From assembly GCF_001457025.1 (NCBI RefSeq), contig NZ_KQ758600.1, forward strand, positions 620,001-684,000: a stretch of 64,000 nucleotides of DNA, given 5' to 3'. The notes under the pieces are model-generated. The model saw only the letters and a program-made list of their open reading frames with translations, searched no databases and was not told the origin of the DNA. The stretch comes from Pseudarthrobacter enclensis. GTDB lineage: Bacteria > Actinomycetota > Actinomycetes > Actinomycetales > Micrococcaceae. Of this stretch, positions 63,036-64,000 are shown one piece after another. Position numbers and translations under genes: made by a program. Each line of letters begins with the position of its first letter. Positions within the stretch are counted from its first letter, which is position 1.

Positions 63036-64000
63036 TCACAGTTCCGAAGCGGGAACCCCGACACCTAGGATGATGGGCTCGTCAGCCTTCGCGGCGGCCT
63101 GTGTTGGTGCGGCTGGTTCCGGCGCCTTGGCTGCGTGGGAGTGGCCCTCGCTGGCCACCGGCGCATTGTGGTGCTGCTCCACAGTGGTTTCGTTGGCTGC
63201 ACCCTGGGCGCGGCTGGCGCTGCGGTGGCGGCGGGGACGCCGCTGCCTGGAGGGGTCCGGGGCCTGTTCCTGCGCCGCAGGTGAAGGCTCCGGGGCAGGT
63301 TCGGCGGCCGGTGCGGGCTCCTTTTCGGGTGCCGCAGCAGTCTCCTTAGGCACGTCCACCGGCGCCGCAGGCTGGCCCAGATGTGCGAAGGCTTCTGCCA
63401 GCCGGTCCAGCGACAACGCCGGCTTGGGCTGCTGGTCCTCCGCATGCTCCACGAAGGGCAGCGCGACTTTCTCGCCGCCGAAGGTCAGGACAGCCGCCGG
63501 ACGTGCAGGGGCGGCGTCGTCGTGCCGGTCCGCGTGGACAGGCGCCGGAAGGACGGCAGCCTGTTCGGCGGGTGCCTGCGGGGACGCTGTCTGCCGGGCA
63601 GCTGCGACCTCGTCATCGTGCAGGTGTGCTGCGTGGGCAGCGGCAGCGATGTTGGCCAGGGCCAGCCGGGTGGCTTCCGCCTTGGCGTGCCGTTCCGCCT
63701 CGTGGGGGTCGGGCTGGTCCGCCGGGACCTGCGGCGCTGCGGGCGCGGGCTCGGTTTGCTGGCCGCCGCGTCCGCGCCGGCGCTTGCGCTCCCCACGGGT
63801 GGCCTGCTGGATCCCTTCGGCACGCTGGCCCTCGGGCCGGTGCCCTTCGCTGCGGGACTCGGAACGGTCGGTCCGCTGGACGTGCTGTTCGGCGGCAACG
63901 ATGTTGGCGCGGCGGTGTTCCACGGGGTCGTCATGGGTGACGACGCCGCGGCCGGCGCATGCTTCGCACTGCTCACCGAAGACTTCAAGGAGCCCGGTGC
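63036..64000 (-). CDS. rne: ribonuclease E/G (C-terminal part; start outside window)
   Basis: The frame is open to the window end, giving about 320 C-terminal residues. It begins FGEQCEACAGRGVV, the CxxCxG zinc-link of the Rne/Rng family, followed by a long disordered tail with basic blocks (GERKRRRGRGGQQ, RQRRPRRHRSASRAQG) and Ala/Pro/His-rich repeats, the RNA- and partner-binding region of actinobacterial RNase E. The catalytic S1/5'-sensor part lies off the window. Confidence 0.92.
   Translation of the reverse strand, partial: TGLLEVFGEQCEACAGRGVVTHDDPVEHRRANIVAAEQHVQRTDRSESRSEGHRPEGQRAEGIQQATRGERKRRRGRGGQQTEPAPAAPQVPADQPDPHEAERHAKAEATRLALANIAAAAHAAHLHDDEVAAARQTASPQAPAEQAAVLPAPVHADRHDDAAPARPAAVLTFGGEKVALPFVEHAEDQQPKPALSLDRLAEAFAHLGQPAAPVDVPKETAAAPEKEPAPAAEPAPEPSPAAQEQAPDPSRQRRPRRHRSASRAQGAANETTVEQHHNAPVASEGHSHAAKAPEPAAPTQAAAKADEPIILGVGVPASEL

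Overview
The window is chromosomal DNA from a high-GC actinobacterium, most likely Micrococcaceae (Arthrobacter/Pseudarthrobacter type). The evidence is the GC-rich third positions, the rne - rplU - rpmA - obgE - proB - proA - nadD - rsfS order, class Ib ribonucleotide reductase (nrdHIEF), the three-gene block of histidine phosphatase, DUF3090 and SCO1664-type kinase, and many genes that look leaderless (a TANNNT -10 box exactly 6 nt before the start codon). No insertion sequence, prophage, integrase or CRISPR array was seen.

Layout. 1-13.1 kb is a stress and energy-storage island: a HAD/GH65 sugar phosphorylase fusion (cut by the window edge), PEP synthase, a P2-type cation ATPase coupled to a universal stress protein, a P1B metal ATPase behind a PPOX-fold protein, a second divergent PPOX-fold protein, a DUF5655 gene with no normal start codon, and a GyrI-like protein. 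Five of these transcription units carry the same GGNCCWWWGGCCC-like palindrome at a fixed 35-36 nt before the start codon, and two more copies lie near 13.05 kb. The gene content and the palindrome recall the mycobacterial DosR/DevR dormancy regulon, and this is the most interesting system in the window.

13.2-15.8 kb holds a CPBP protease, a zinc alcohol dehydrogenase and a DUF2087 protein. 15.8-23.3 kb is a uronate/aldarate catabolic cluster: an IclR regulator and a uronate-dehydrogenase-like enzyme read leftwards; an ABC sugar importer (binding lipoprotein and two permeases), a glucarate dehydratase and an unrecognised probable TIM-barrel protein read rightwards. Two perfect or near-perfect palindromes lie between the divergent arms. 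23.3-31.9 kb holds a quinone oxidoreductase, a class B penicillin-binding protein, a receiver-TrxR-like flavoprotein with a membrane protein, the phosphatase/DUF3090/SCO1664 block, and two small overlapping genes.

31.9-36.1 kb is nrdHIEF with an NrdR-like box and a cluster of DnaA-box-like 9-mers. 36.3-41.6 kb holds TspO, a lipid-modification operon (flavin amine oxidase, DUF1365, cyclopropane synthase) and a divergent LysR/ArgP regulator. 41.6-43.2 kb has a DUF2004 gene and metF, whose start region can fold into a hairpin. 43.4-48.6 kb is a six-gene MoxR/DUF58/von Willebrand operon of the Bat type. 48.7-52.7 kb holds a tiny leaderless gene, a ROK regulator, an RlmG/RsmC-like methyltransferase and a flavin monooxygenase. 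52.8-64 kb has two identical tRNA-Ala(GGC) genes, each with its own terminator, then the conserved rsfS-nadD-proA-proB-obgE-rpmA-rplU block, a TPP-riboswitch-controlled ThiD-TenA fusion, and the 3' end of the RNase E gene.
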